Positions 1 to 7,819 of a stretch of DNA of 16,165 nt are shown here, one piece after another (the stretch's first letter is position 1; every line of letters starts with the position of its first letter). The notes beneath the pieces are model-generated. The model was not told the origin of the DNA and ran no database searches. It was given only the letters and a program-made list of their open reading frames with translations. A program made the translations under genes and the position numbers. This DNA is from Candidatus Cloacimonadota bacterium (GTDB taxonomy: Bacteria > Cloacimonadota > Cloacimonadia > Cloacimonadales > Cloacimonadaceae): NCBI GenBank assembly GCA_023230795.1, contig JALNWR010000038.1, forward strand, positions 1 through 16,165. Reading direction: 5' to 3'.

Positions 1-63
1 CATATGACCCTGGATAAGGGTGAACGCAGTGCCCTCGCCGATCTGGCTGCTAAATACTTTTAG
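1..63 (+). CDS. C-terminal end of an unidentified protein (partial)
   Basis: An open frame runs from the left edge to a TAG at 61-63 and encodes 20 residues ending in LADLAAKYF. The TAG is followed without a gap by the ATG of the alanine racemase, so the two genes are almost certainly co-transcribed and translationally coupled. The fragment is too short to assign a family. A methionine at residue 2 of the fragment could in principle be a start, but a gene of this size is unlikely, so the true start is taken to lie left of the window. Confidence 0.55.
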   Translation, partial: HMTLDKGERSALADLAAKYF

Positions 64-1947
64 ATGAAAATTGCTATCGAAGAACGCAGCTGGGTAGAGA
101 TCGACCTGACTGCTTTCCAGGACAACCTGCAGCTTCTGAAAGGATACCTGCGTCCCGGGCAGAGCTTTATGCAGATCGTGAAGGCCGATGCTTACGGACA
201 CGGTGCCAAAGAAATAGCCGAAATCGCTATAGCTCAGGGTGCAGCGTATCTGGGAGTGGCCAATCTGGAAGAAGGCAAGCTCTTGCGCATTCAGGGGATA
301 CAAGCGCCGATCCTCATCCTCTCCCCCAGCCTGAGCACAGAGATAAAGCAAATCATCCACTATGATCTCAGCCTGGGAGTCGCTGATCTGGACTTTGCCA
401 CAGTCCTTGCCAAAGCTGCCGTAAAGGCGAATAAGACGATCAAAATCCATCTCAATCTGGATACCGGCATGCATCGCAGCGGAATCTGCTTTGAAGAGGC
501 CATGGCGCTATATGATGAAGTGTCGGCTCTACCCGGCCTTGAGATAGAAGGCGTCTTCAGCCATTTTGCTTCTGCTGAAAACGATAGTGATTTTTCCCGC
601 CTGCAAGAAAGCCGCTTTGCGGAATTCGTCCAGGCCCTTGAGGCCGCCCCCCGCTTTGTGCATCTTTCCAATAGCGCAGGGCTCATCCACGGTTATGCTG
701 CCTTTTGCAATCTGGTACGTTTGGGCATCTCCAGCTTTGGCGTCAAAACTACAGATGAAGAGCTGGGACTAAAGCCGGTGATGACCTTCAAATCCACCTT
801 GAGCCAGATCAAAGAATTCAAAGCCGGGGATTCGGTGGGCTATCAAAGGCAGTGGATTGCAAAGACTTCCGGACGCTATGGCATCGTCCCGGTAGGCTAT
901 GCTGACGGCTATGATTTTCTGCTTTCTAATAAGGCTATGGTATTGATAAATGGATGTATGTGTCCGGTAATCGGCCGCGTCTCCATGGATATGATCACGG
1001 TGGATATCAGCCAAATCCCCGAGGCCAGGATTTCGGACGAAGTTGTGCTTTTGGGCAAAGGCGATGAAGCCCTGAGGGCTGAGCACATTGCCTCCTTGTA
1101 TCAGGGCTCTGCCTATGAGCTTCTGTGTCAGGTGGGACGCCGGGCGCGCAGATACTATCGCGACAAAGCCCATATCCTGCACAGCTCCCCTTTGGCCCGC
1201 AGAGACTTTGTCAGCAGCGATTTTGGCGATAGCAAGCTCAGCCAGATCATCTCCTCTGCCCTCGCTCAAAGACTGGATAGTCCGGAGATCGGAGAGCTGA
1301 TCTACCGCGAGATTTTGAGAACCTTCTTTTACAACAAAGACCGTGATGTGCATTATCGAAAGAACTTCCGGCACGAGATTCGCTTTGACAAATCCGATGC
1401 CCCCGCCTATTATAGGGCCGAAACCACTTTGCGCTACAAAAAGGTGCTGAATGCAGATCATTTTGTGATAGCCTGTGCCGCCTCCAGTGATATCCTGCAG
1501 GGATACATCCTGAGAACAGATGTGGAATACCGCTGGCTGCTGGATTCTGATAAGCAGTTCAAAGCCGAGAATTTCCAGCTCAATGCGGTGAAAGTAAACG
1601 GCATCGATCTGAAGACCAAAATCAAGAGCGGAGATGGCTACCTTGAGATTCTCTGCTCGCACCCAAAGCTACAAAAGCTGATAAACCGGGAAGTGGAATT
1701 TGAAATCAATACAAACACTCTGTATCCTACTACCTCACACCAGTTTTCGGTATTTATCACAGAATTGACCCGAGGGGTGGAAATCTCTTTTTCCTATCCT
1801 CAGCAGTTGAGTCACGTGGAGGCGGTCACAGTCTTTTCAGGTCAGCAAAAGAATCCACCCATCCAGCGGGCAGATCATAGAATTATGCTAAAAACCTCGG
1901 AAGATGAATGGGTTTTCCCTATCTCCGGAGTAGTTTTTTGTTATTAG
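64..1947 (+). CDS. alr: Alanine racemase with a long C-terminal extension of unknown function
   Basis: This PLP-dependent enzyme interconverts L- and D-alanine in the cytoplasm and supplies D-Ala for peptidoglycan. Residues 1 to about 370 match the full racemase. The PLP lysine is K40 in VKADAYGHG. R138 lies in LDTGMHRSG, H168 in FSHFAS and R219 in VRLG. The opposite-face catalytic tyrosine is Y260 in DSVGYQRQW, and SMDM sits at 307-310. Typical family length is 360-390 residues, but this protein has 627. Residues ~375-627 form an extra region that I do not recognise. It starts with a helical stretch (~390-420), then contains FFYNKDRDVHYRKNF near 421-435 and looks beta-rich, with alternating hydrophobic strands to the end. 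No stop or frameshift separates the parts. The start is the first ATG, ten residues before the conserved WVEIDL. No clear ribosome binding site precedes it, which fits coupling to the abutting upstream stop. Racemase assignment is firm; the role of the extension is unknown. Confidence 0.95.
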   Translation: MKIAIEERSWVEIDLTAFQDNLQLLKGYLRPGQSFMQIVKADAYGHGAKEIAEIAIAQGAAYLGVANLEEGKLLRIQGIQAPILILSPSLSTEIKQIIHYDLSLGVADLDFATVLAKAAVKANKTIKIHLNLDTGMHRSGICFEEAMALYDEVSALPGLEIEGVFSHFASAENDSDFSRLQESRFAEFVQALEAAPRFVHLSNSAGLIHGYAAFCNLVRLGISSFGVKTTDEELGLKPVMTFKSTLSQIKEFKAGDSVGYQRQWIAKTSGRYGIVPVGYADGYDFLLSNKAMVLINGCMCPVIGRVSMDMITVDISQIPEARISDEVVLLGKGDEALRAEHIASLYQGSAYELLCQVGRRARRYYRDKAHILHSSPLARRDFVSSDFGDSKLSQIISSALAQRLDSPEIGELIYREILRTFFYNKDRDVHYRKNFRHEIRFDKSDAPAYYRAETTLRYKKVLNADHFVIACAASSDILQGYILRTDVEYRWLLDSDKQFKAENFQLNAVKVNGIDLKTKIKSGDGYLEILCSHPKLQKLINREVEFEINTNTLYPTTSHQFSVFITELTRGVEISFSYPQQLSHVEAVTVFSGQQKNPPIQRADHRIMLKTSEDEWVFPISGVVFCY

Positions 1948-1996
1948 TTTCTTAGAGTTTTTGGTTCGCCTGATTTATTTCAAGCTTTGAGACTTA

Positions 1997-2093
1997 ACTC
2001 TACCCCATTTGATGTCGTGGAAATGTCGTGTAAATAATAGGAAATAACACTCTTATTTACACGTTATATATAGGACATTCTATAAGGTAGAGT
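1997..2093. repeat. 97-bp nested imperfect palindrome
   Basis: Outer arms ACTCTACC (1997-2004) and GGTAGAGT (2086-2093) are perfect inverted copies. Inner arms CGTGTAAATAA (2027-2037) and TTATTTACACG (2053-2063) are also perfect. The spacers between outer and inner arms are 22 bp on both sides, so all arms share one centre at 2045. The two spacers also share ATGTC in register. Across the 41-bp arms about 30 positions pair. It sits between the convergent ends of alr and murA, so it may act as a bidirectional terminator or mRNA-protecting hairpin. The near-symmetric long-hairpin form also resembles a small palindromic (MITE-like) insertion. No T-tract or clear target-site duplication is visible. 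Confidence 0.65.
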
Positions 2094-2105
2094 AGTATGC
2101 TGATG

Positions 2106-2126
2106 CAGCTGATATCGAATCAGCTG
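2106..2126. repeat. 8-bp inverted repeat downstream of murA
   Basis: CAGCTGAT (2106-2113) and ATCAGCTG (2119-2126) form a perfect 8-bp stem with a 5-nt loop, 36 bp past the murA stop. No run of T follows on either strand, so if it helps end murA transcription it is not a classical intrinsic terminator. Confidence 0.4.
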
Positions 2127-2161
2127 GAATGGCATTCTGCTTTTCGGGAGATTGAGCTCTC

Positions 2162-3415
2162 TTAACCTTGTTCGCGGCGAATCTTCGCCCCTATACCATT
2201 CAGCTTTTCTTCTATCCTGTCATAGCCGCGGTCGATATGATAAATGCGGGAAACCACTGTGCTTCCTTCCGCCACCATGCCAGCCAGAACCAAAGCCGCG
2301 CTGGCCCGCAGGTCTGTAGCCATAACCTCGGCTCCGCTTAAGCGCTCTACTCCTTTGATGCTAGCCACGTTACCTTGCATTGTGATATCTGCCTGCAAGC
2401 GATTGAGCTCGGCCACGTGCATAAAACGGTCTGGGAAAACCGTGTCTTCCACCAGGCTGCTGCCATCTGCCAGGCACATCAGCACCGTGAACTGAGCTTG
2501 TAAATCGGTAGGGAATCCGGGATGTGGCAGGGTAAGGATATTGCAAGGTTTGATCTTCCGGGGTGGATTTACCGTAATATCAGCGCCTTTGATTTCCAAT
2601 TCACAGCCGGCTTCTTGCAGCTTTGCGATGAGGGCGGTAAGGTGCTCCGGTTTGCAGCCACAAACTCTTACGGGACTGGTGGAAAGCGCTCCGGCGACAA
2701 GGAAGGTGCCGGCTTCGATGCGGTCCGGGATCATCTCGCTTTGAATGGGAAAAAGATCATCCACGCCTTCGACCATCAAGGTAGTGCTGCCCTGGCCGGT
2801 GATTTTGGCCCCCATTTTGTTTAAAAAATCGATGGTGGAATCCACTTCCGGTTCCATGGCGGCATTGAACAGCCGACTCTTGCCTTTGGCATAGACCGCT
2901 GCCATCAGGGTGTTTATGGTGGCACCTACCGAAGATTTTTCAAAGTGAATATCGGCGCCTATGAGCCTATCGGCGCGGGCATTGATGTAGCCGTGGTCGA
3001 TATCGATCTTTGCGCCCAGAGCTTCCATGGCTTTAAGGTGCAAATCTACAGGTCTGGTACCGATTGCGCAGCCTCCCGGGAAAGATACTCTGGCCTTTCC
3101 CAGTCTCGCCAAAAGCGGTCCCAGCACATAGATCGAAGCGCGCATCTTGCTCACTAATTCATAAGGTGCTTCAGGATAGCAGACATCCTTGCTGTCTATG
3201 CTCATATAGCCTGGGCCATATTCTATCCTGGCTCCGATTACACGCAAAAGATGCGCCATGCTCTTTAGATCGATGAGATTGGGCACGTTGCGTAAAATTG
3301 ATTTCCCTGGAGCTAGCAGACAAGCGGCCATCACTGGCAGAATGGCATTTTTAGCTCCGCTTACATTGATGTCTCCGCTCAGGTTGCGGCTGGATTCGAT
3401 GATAAATTTATCCAT
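2162..3415 (-). CDS. murA: UDP-N-acetylglucosamine 1-carboxyvinyltransferase (MurA)
   Basis: MurA transfers enolpyruvate from PEP to UDP-GlcNAc, the first committed cytoplasmic step of peptidoglycan precursor synthesis. The 417-residue product has the normal family length and the EPSP-synthase-like fold signature. The SGAKNA segment contains K22 and N23. The active-site loop FPGGCAIGTRPVD (112-124) carries a cysteine at 116, the residue normally alkylated by fosfomycin; a Cys-to-Asp resistant form is therefore not present. MRAS at 91-94, FPTD, and HIDRGYDR near the C-terminus are further conserved blocks. ATG at 3415 is preceded by AGAGGAAG, a good ribosome binding site. The start lies 12 bp after the prmC stop, making murA the last gene of the fusA-STAS-REC-prmC-murA run. 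Confidence 0.97.
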   Translation of the reverse strand: MDKFIIESSRNLSGDINVSGAKNAILPVMAACLLAPGKSILRNVPNLIDLKSMAHLLRVIGARIEYGPGYMSIDSKDVCYPEAPYELVSKMRASIYVLGPLLARLGKARVSFPGGCAIGTRPVDLHLKAMEALGAKIDIDHGYINARADRLIGADIHFEKSSVGATINTLMAAVYAKGKSRLFNAAMEPEVDSTIDFLNKMGAKITGQGSTTLMVEGVDDLFPIQSEMIPDRIEAGTFLVAGALSTSPVRVCGCKPEHLTALIAKLQEAGCELEIKGADITVNPPRKIKPCNILTLPHPGFPTDLQAQFTVLMCLADGSSLVEDTVFPDRFMHVAELNRLQADITMQGNVASIKGVERLSGAEVMATDLRASAALVLAGMVAEGSTVVSRIYHIDRGYDRIEEKLNGIGAKIRREQG

Positions 3416-3427
3416 TTCTTCCTCTGT

Positions 3428-4228
3428 TTATTGTTTTTGCAGGATCAGGAAGCGGTCGCGCTGGGCGAGGTCTTTCCCTTTTTGCAGAGTTTTGTAGTGG
3501 GCAGATTCTGTCAAGCCTATCAAAGCTTGCTGCTGCGTATTGCCATGTTCAAAAGCAAGCAAACCGCTATCTTTGAGATAATCTGAGGCTTTGGCTATGA
3601 TGCGTTTATACACAGCCAGACCGTCATCTTCCGCTAAAAGCGCTAGCTTGGGTTCATGCTCTCGCACCCTGGATTCCAGGGCTTGATATTCCGCTGCTGC
3701 GATATACGGCGGATTGGATACGATGAGGTCGTATTTCAGGATAGTCTCGGGAAACAAATCGGCCTGGATGAGCTCAATCTGGGTTTGATGACGCTTTACA
3801 TTGATAGCAGCTACTTCCAAAGCCTGAGGGTCGATATCTGTGCCCTGAATCTTAAGCAAAGGAAAGTGGGTTTTCAGGGTGATAGAGATCGCAGCCGAGC
3901 CTATGCCAATCTCCAGCACGGTCTCATCTCCCCTGAGCTTTTCGAGCAGGGCAGAGACCAAAACTTCCGTATCGAATCTGGGAATAAGGGCGCGGGCATC
4001 CACATAAAATTCAAGCCCGTAAAACCAGGCTTTTTGGAGAATATACTGTGGCGGTTCATCTTGTTTCAGCCGGGAGATCCAGCTGTGTAGCAGTGGTAAC
4101 TGATCTTCAGGCAGCTCTTGATGCTGGGGCAATTCAGCGGGGCTGCAAGAAAATATCTCACATAGAAGATAGTTTAAATCTGCACGCGAAACCTCAGGAT
4201 AAGCCCTGAATATTTCATCTGTTTTCAT
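3428..4228 (-). CDS. prmC: Peptide chain release factor N5-glutamine methyltransferase (PrmC/HemK)
   Basis: This SAM-dependent methyltransferase modifies the glutamine of the GGQ loop in release factors RF1 and RF2, improving translation termination. The 266-residue product has a helical N-terminal domain (1-~75) and then a Rossmann methyltransferase domain. The linker motif LIPRFDTE lies at 81-88; families usually show IPRPETE, so two positions differ conservatively. The SAM-binding VLEIGIGSA starts near 104, acidic residues of the second motif are in GTDID near 129-133, and the catalytic NPPY is at 172-175. The ATG overlaps the end of the upstream REC-HATPase gene by 14 bp, implying translational coupling. 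PrmC is often beside prfA, but no release-factor gene is in this window. NPPY plus the IPR motif makes the PrmC call strong over a generic methyltransferase. Confidence 0.93.
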   Translation of the reverse strand: MKTDEIFRAYPEVSRADLNYLLCEIFSCSPAELPQHQELPEDQLPLLHSWISRLKQDEPPQYILQKAWFYGLEFYVDARALIPRFDTEVLVSALLEKLRGDETVLEIGIGSAAISITLKTHFPLLKIQGTDIDPQALEVAAINVKRHQTQIELIQADLFPETILKYDLIVSNPPYIAAAEYQALESRVREHEPKLALLAEDDGLAVYKRIIAKASDYLKDSGLLAFEHGNTQQQALIGLTESAHYKTLQKGKDLAQRDRFLILQKQ

Positions 4229-5144
4229 TTCTTACAGGCATATTCAGGCTTTTGCGGATTTTTACTGATTTGCCTTCATTATCAAAGCTAAGCTCATCGC
4301 TAAGATGGTATAACATGGCAATACCTCTGCCGTGTTCTTTAATATCCAGGATCTGCTCTGTCTGGACCGTATTGATCCAGCTGGGATAATCAAAGCCATT
4401 GCCGTCATCAGACACACCGATCTCTATCATCTGCTGTTCATTGTCGATTTCAAAAACGAGGTGCATCTTGCGCTTTGCTATCTTGGGGTCTTGGAGCTTT
4501 TCATCTATAACCAGATGAAGCTCTTCCTGGGTCAGAGCTCTTTCCCGGATGCTAAGCTCCAAAGTGCCATGGATGTAGGCATTATATACCATCTCATCCA
4601 CACAAATCAGCAGTTCATTGAGCACCATGGGGTCGATCTTGAAATATTGACGCAGGTAGGAGCTGAAGATCTTGGAAATGGTGAATTTGGAAAAGTGTTC
4701 GGCACTGATATCAAAGCTGAAGCTGGCTTTATCCAGATGACAATAAAACTCCGAGACATCATCTCGGCTACGCTTGCGGAAGAGCAATTCGCGGATAGAG
4801 TTTATCATCTGCTTGGTATCGATGGGTTTGCGGATAAAGTCGCTTGCCCCCAAGCGGATCGCTTCGATAAAATAGTCATGCTCCAGATATCCTGTCATCA
4901 AGATAACATCCAGATTGTCGTCAAAATCCTCACGCACCCGGCTGAGGAATTCAAGGCCGGAAATGCCGGGCATTTCGATGTCACAGATCACCAAATCATA
5001 GTTGTTTTGGTGAATCTTTCTTAAGGCATCACTGCCGTTGTAAGCGGTCTCCACCTGATAGCCGCTAACGCCTAAAATAGCCTCCAGGGAATTGACGATA
5101 GCGATGCTATCATCTACTATCAGTATCTTTCTCCTGTCCGGCAT
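4215..5144 (-). CDS. Response regulator fused to an RsbW-like HATPase (serine-kinase/anti-sigma type)
   Basis: Residues 1-~120 form a receiver domain with acidic residues DD at 11-12, phospho-acceptor D55 in LVICDIEMPG, T84 in LMTG and K106 in IRKP. After a linker, residues ~140-300 form a GHKL ATP-binding domain. Its N-box has E184 and N188 followed by IHG (191-193). The G1-like motif is DDGNGF (246-251) and the G2-like motif is EHGRGIAML (270-278). There is no histidine phosphotransfer (DHp) helix, so this is not an ordinary hybrid histidine kinase. The fold and motifs match SpoIIAB/RsbW-type kinases that bind and phosphorylate a STAS partner. A STAS gene ends 1 bp before this ATG, which supports that pairing. 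Inference: a two-component input controls partner switching here. The final target is not encoded in the window. Confidence 0.88.
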   Translation of the reverse strand: MPDRRKILIVDDSIAIVNSLEAILGVSGYQVETAYNGSDALRKIHQNNYDLVICDIEMPGISGLEFLSRVREDFDDNLDVILMTGYLEHDYFIEAIRLGASDFIRKPIDTKQMINSIRELLFRKRSRDDVSEFYCHLDKASFSFDISAEHFSKFTISKIFSSYLRQYFKIDPMVLNELLICVDEMVYNAYIHGTLELSIRERALTQEELHLVIDEKLQDPKIAKRKMHLVFEIDNEQQMIEIGVSDDGNGFDYPSWINTVQTEQILDIKEHGRGIAMLYHLSDELSFDNEGKSVKIRKSLNMPVRNENR

Positions 5145-5145
5145 A

Positions 5146-5454
5146 TTATCCCAGATTGACTGTGAAAAGTTGGTTCAGCTTCAGCATAGAGAAAAGCTCA
5201 TACACGCTGTTTGAACTGCGCACAACTTCGATGTCACCACCTTTGGATATAAAGTCTTTGTAAAATAAAAGAATTTTGCCTATACCGGTTGAAGAAATAT
5301 TGCGACAATCAAAGAGATCAAGCTCTAATAGTGTGGCATCGCTTTGCATTACTTCAGTAAGTTTAGTTTGTAGAATATGGGCATTTTCGCTATTCAAGAT
5401 GCCTTCAATTTTCATTGCGGCGATCTTTCCGCTGAAACTCAAATCGATATTCAT
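5146..5454 (-). CDS. STAS-domain anti-sigma factor antagonist (SpoIIAA/RsbV-like)
   Basis: The 102-residue product is a stand-alone STAS domain, the usual length for SpoIIAA/RsbV proteins, which sequester an anti-sigma kinase when unphosphorylated. The phosphorylation-site helix reads CRNISSTGIGKILL (50-63). S55 aligns with the regulatory serine of the usual DSSG motif; the preceding Asp and following Ser are replaced by Ser and Thr. I chose the ATG at 5454 because AAAAGGAG lies 5 nt upstream and the STAS fold begins there. A longer in-frame start at 5556 would overlap fusA and add a lysine-rich tail with no fold. The stop is separated by 1 bp from the REC-HATPase gene, so the two are probably an antagonist/kinase pair. 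It lies 64 bp after fusA and may also have its own promoter. Confidence 0.88.
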   Translation of the reverse strand: MNIDLSFSGKIAAMKIEGILNSENAHILQTKLTEVMQSDATLLELDLFDCRNISSTGIGKILLFYKDFISKGGDIEVVRSSNSVYELFSMLKLNQLFTVNLG

Positions 5455-5487
5455 GTCATCTCCTTTTGCTTTTTTCTTTCTTAGAGC

Positions 5488-5516
5488 ATGCTTAGGATTA
5501 TTATTCTGTTTGTCAA
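5488..5516 (-). promoter_or_regulatory. Possible internal promoter before the STAS gene
   Basis: In the 64-bp gap after fusA, a perfect TTGACA (5511-5516, minus strand) is followed after 17 bp by AAGCAT (5488-5493), a poor -10 match (3 of 6). It would allow the signalling genes to be transcribed apart from fusA. The weak -10 keeps confidence low. Confidence 0.28.
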
Positions 5517-5518
5517 GC

Positions 5519-7630
5519 TTAATCTGCGAAACCACGAATCCTCCGAAGAACTTCATTTTGAACTTGTACAGGGGCTATCTCAAATTCCTTGAATTCCAAA
5601 GTGTAAATTGCTCTGCCTTGAGACAGAGAGCGAATGCGGGTGGAATAGCCAAAAAGCTCGGATAAAGGCACATCTGCCACTACTTCCTGCAGATATTCAT
5701 TGTGCCTGCGCATCACCACAATCTTACCGCGTTTGGCATTGATATCTGAGATGATATCTCCCACAAAGTCATCTGGAGACTGCACCGTGAGGAGCATGAT
5801 GGGCTCCATGATCACGGGCCTGGCAGCACTCAAGGCTTTGCCTATCGCCATTGAAGTGGCGATCTTGAAGGCCAATTCATTGGAATCCACCGGATTGTGA
5901 TCTCCATCAATCAGTTCAATGGCTACCCGCTCTACATTTGCACTGATCAGAGGCCCATCCGCCAATGCGCCCAAAGCCGCTTCCTCGATGGCTTTCCAAT
6001 ATTCCGAGGGAATCTTATCTGCGCTAATGGAGCAAGTGAAGGTGTTTCTGCTGTCTTTAGTCAAGTCCTTGACCGGAATGGGGCTCAGCCGGAAGCGGAC
6101 TTTGGCATAGTTTCCCTTGCCGTTCATTTCACGCTGGAAGATTTCAGTATGCTCCACCGTGGCTGTGATGCTTTCTTTATATGAAACCTGAGGATTACCC
6201 ACATTAGCATGCACGCCAAATTCGCGTTTGATGCGATCTACAATGATATCAAGATGCAGCTCTCCCATTCCGGAGATCAAAGTTTGCCCGGTATCCTTAT
6301 CCACCCGCACTTTGAAGGTGGGGTCTTCTTCCTGCAAGCGCGCCATAGCATTGCCCAGATTATCCTGATCTGCTTTGGTTTTGGGTTCGATTGCGATCGA
6401 AATCACTGAATCCGGGAAATTCATCTTGTTCAGCAGCACGTCTATGGTCCCGTCTGTAATAGTATCGCCGGTAAAGAGGCTTTTGGGGCCAACTATAGCC
6501 CCGATATCTCCGGCATGAAGGTCATCCTTGTCATGCTTTCGATTGGACATCATTTGTAAGATTCTCGTCACTCTTTCGCGTTTACCATTGGTCATGTTTA
6601 CCAGGCTGCTGCCCTTTTTCAGGGTTCCGGAATATACTCTTACATATATCAAGCGTCCCAGATATTTATCGGTTTGCACCTTAAAAGCAAGCCCAACCAG
6701 AGGGGCATTGGGGTCTGGAGGCAGGGCAACCCCTTCGTTTGTCTGGGGGTCAAAGGCATGAGTAGCACCCAAATCCAGCGGAGAAGGCAGAAAATCGACG
6801 ATACCATCCAGGAGCAATTGCAAACCCTTGTTCTTTAGTGAAGAGCCACAGAGTACGGGGATAAATCCGTGCCACAGAGTGCCTTTACGAATAGTCTGAC
6901 AGATCAGATCTATAGGTATTTCTTCACCTTCGAGGAAAAGCATCATAAGCTGATCGTCATATTCTGAAATGGTTTCCAGCAGGTGCTCTCTGGCGGCTTG
7001 CGCCTCTTCTTTGAGCTGATCAGGGATATTGATATGCCTTGCGTCACAGCCATGAGTAAGAGGGTCAAAGTACCAGGCTTGCATAGAAATGAGGTCTATC
7101 ACTCCCTCAAAGCCGTCTTCTCTGCCGATGGGGATATTGATAGGGCAGGCCTTGGTAGTAAGGCGCTCATGGATCATCTGTATGGCTCTGTCATAATCTG
7201 CACCGATGCGGTCCATTTTGTTTACATAAGCCAGACGGGGAACTTTGTATCGATCGGCCTGATGCCATACAGTCTCGGTTTGGGGTTCCACTCCAGCCAC
7301 AGCGCAAAATACACCCACGGCTCCATCCAGCACCCTGAGGGAACGCTCCACTTCAGCAGTGAAATCCACGTGACCGGGGGTGTCTATGATATTGATCTGA
7401 TGTTCACGCCAGGGGCAATTTACAGTGGCAGAAGTAATGGTAATCCCGCGTTCGCGCTCCTGTTCCATCCAGTCTGTGAAGGCATTGCCGTCATGGACCT
7501 CACCCATTTTGTGCAAGAATCCAGTGTAAAAGAGTATCCGTTCCGTAGTAGTAGTCTTTCCGGCATCAATGTGTGCCATGATGCCGATATTTCGTATCTT
7601 AGACAGCGGATTGTCCGCATCGCTTTTCAT
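5519..7630 (-). CDS. fusA: Translation elongation factor G
   Basis: EF-G is the GTPase that drives ribosomal translocation and, with RRF, ribosome recycling. The 703-residue product has standard EF-G length and all G motifs: AHIDAGKT (19-26), RGITI (61-65), DTPGH (83-87, catalytic H87) and NKMD (137-140). Domains II to V follow without interruption, including GMGELHLDI and the C-terminal GYSTRIRSLSQGRA region. The ATG is preceded by AAAGGA at 7-nt spacing. A weak upstream promoter candidate (TTGCTT, 17 bp, TATATG) lies in the 7631-7768 gap. The gene is not in the usual str operon with rpsL, rpsG and tuf. It instead leads a run with signalling genes, prmC and murA. It may therefore be a second, paralogous EF-G rather than the principal one; this cannot be settled from the window. 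Confidence 0.96.
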   Translation of the reverse strand: MKSDADNPLSKIRNIGIMAHIDAGKTTTTERILFYTGFLHKMGEVHDGNAFTDWMEQERERGITITSATVNCPWREHQINIIDTPGHVDFTAEVERSLRVLDGAVGVFCAVAGVEPQTETVWHQADRYKVPRLAYVNKMDRIGADYDRAIQMIHERLTTKACPINIPIGREDGFEGVIDLISMQAWYFDPLTHGCDARHINIPDQLKEEAQAAREHLLETISEYDDQLMMLFLEGEEIPIDLICQTIRKGTLWHGFIPVLCGSSLKNKGLQLLLDGIVDFLPSPLDLGATHAFDPQTNEGVALPPDPNAPLVGLAFKVQTDKYLGRLIYVRVYSGTLKKGSSLVNMTNGKRERVTRILQMMSNRKHDKDDLHAGDIGAIVGPKSLFTGDTITDGTIDVLLNKMNFPDSVISIAIEPKTKADQDNLGNAMARLQEEDPTFKVRVDKDTGQTLISGMGELHLDIIVDRIKREFGVHANVGNPQVSYKESITATVEHTEIFQREMNGKGNYAKVRFRLSPIPVKDLTKDSRNTFTCSISADKIPSEYWKAIEEAALGALADGPLISANVERVAIELIDGDHNPVDSNELAFKIATSMAIGKALSAARPVIMEPIMLLTVQSPDDFVGDIISDINAKRGKIVVMRRHNEYLQEVVADVPLSELFGYSTRIRSLSQGRAIYTLEFKEFEIAPVQVQNEVLRRIRGFAD

Positions 7631-7768
7631 AATAAAATCCTTTATGATCTCCTGATTTGCTTGGCTATTAGCTTTGAAGCGACATTTTTATCAGATAGCA
7701 TATATTGTCCACCTAAAAAAGAAGCAAGGATGAAAATGATAGGCTTTTTCCCTTAAGCTAAAAGCAGA

Positions 7769-7802
7769 AACAGACTCCGACGCATCAGCATCAGAGTCTG
7801 TT
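7769..7802 (-). terminator. Hairpin terminator after the secreted thioredoxin-fold protein
   Basis: On the minus strand the transcript would fold into a 15-bp stem (two G-U pairs) with the 4-nt loop UGAU, starting 17 nt after the stop at 7820. The outer nine pairs are AACAGACTC and GAGTCTGTT. It is followed by a modest U-rich stretch (TCTGCTTTTA). It separates this gene from the fusA run on the same strand. Confidence 0.75.
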
Positions 7803-7819
7803 AATCTTATTACTATTTA

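Noticed and set aside
769..1662. 297-codon open frame antisense to alr
   Set aside because: It lies fully within the alanine racemase gene on the opposite strand, has no family features and is a codon-composition shadow.
4332..5024. 230-codon open frame antisense to the REC-HATPase gene
   Set aside because: The opposite strand encodes clear REC and HATPase motifs; this frame has no recognisable domain and no ribosome binding site.
5455..5556. Longer STAS protein starting at 5556
   Set aside because: It would overlap the fusA 3' end and add a lysine-rich tail; the internal ATG at 5454 has AAAAGGAG at proper spacing and matches the family's start.
6983..7756. 257-codon open frame antisense to fusA
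   Set aside because: It overlaps the conserved GTPase domain of EF-G, and its product looks like the complement of that gene, not a protein family.
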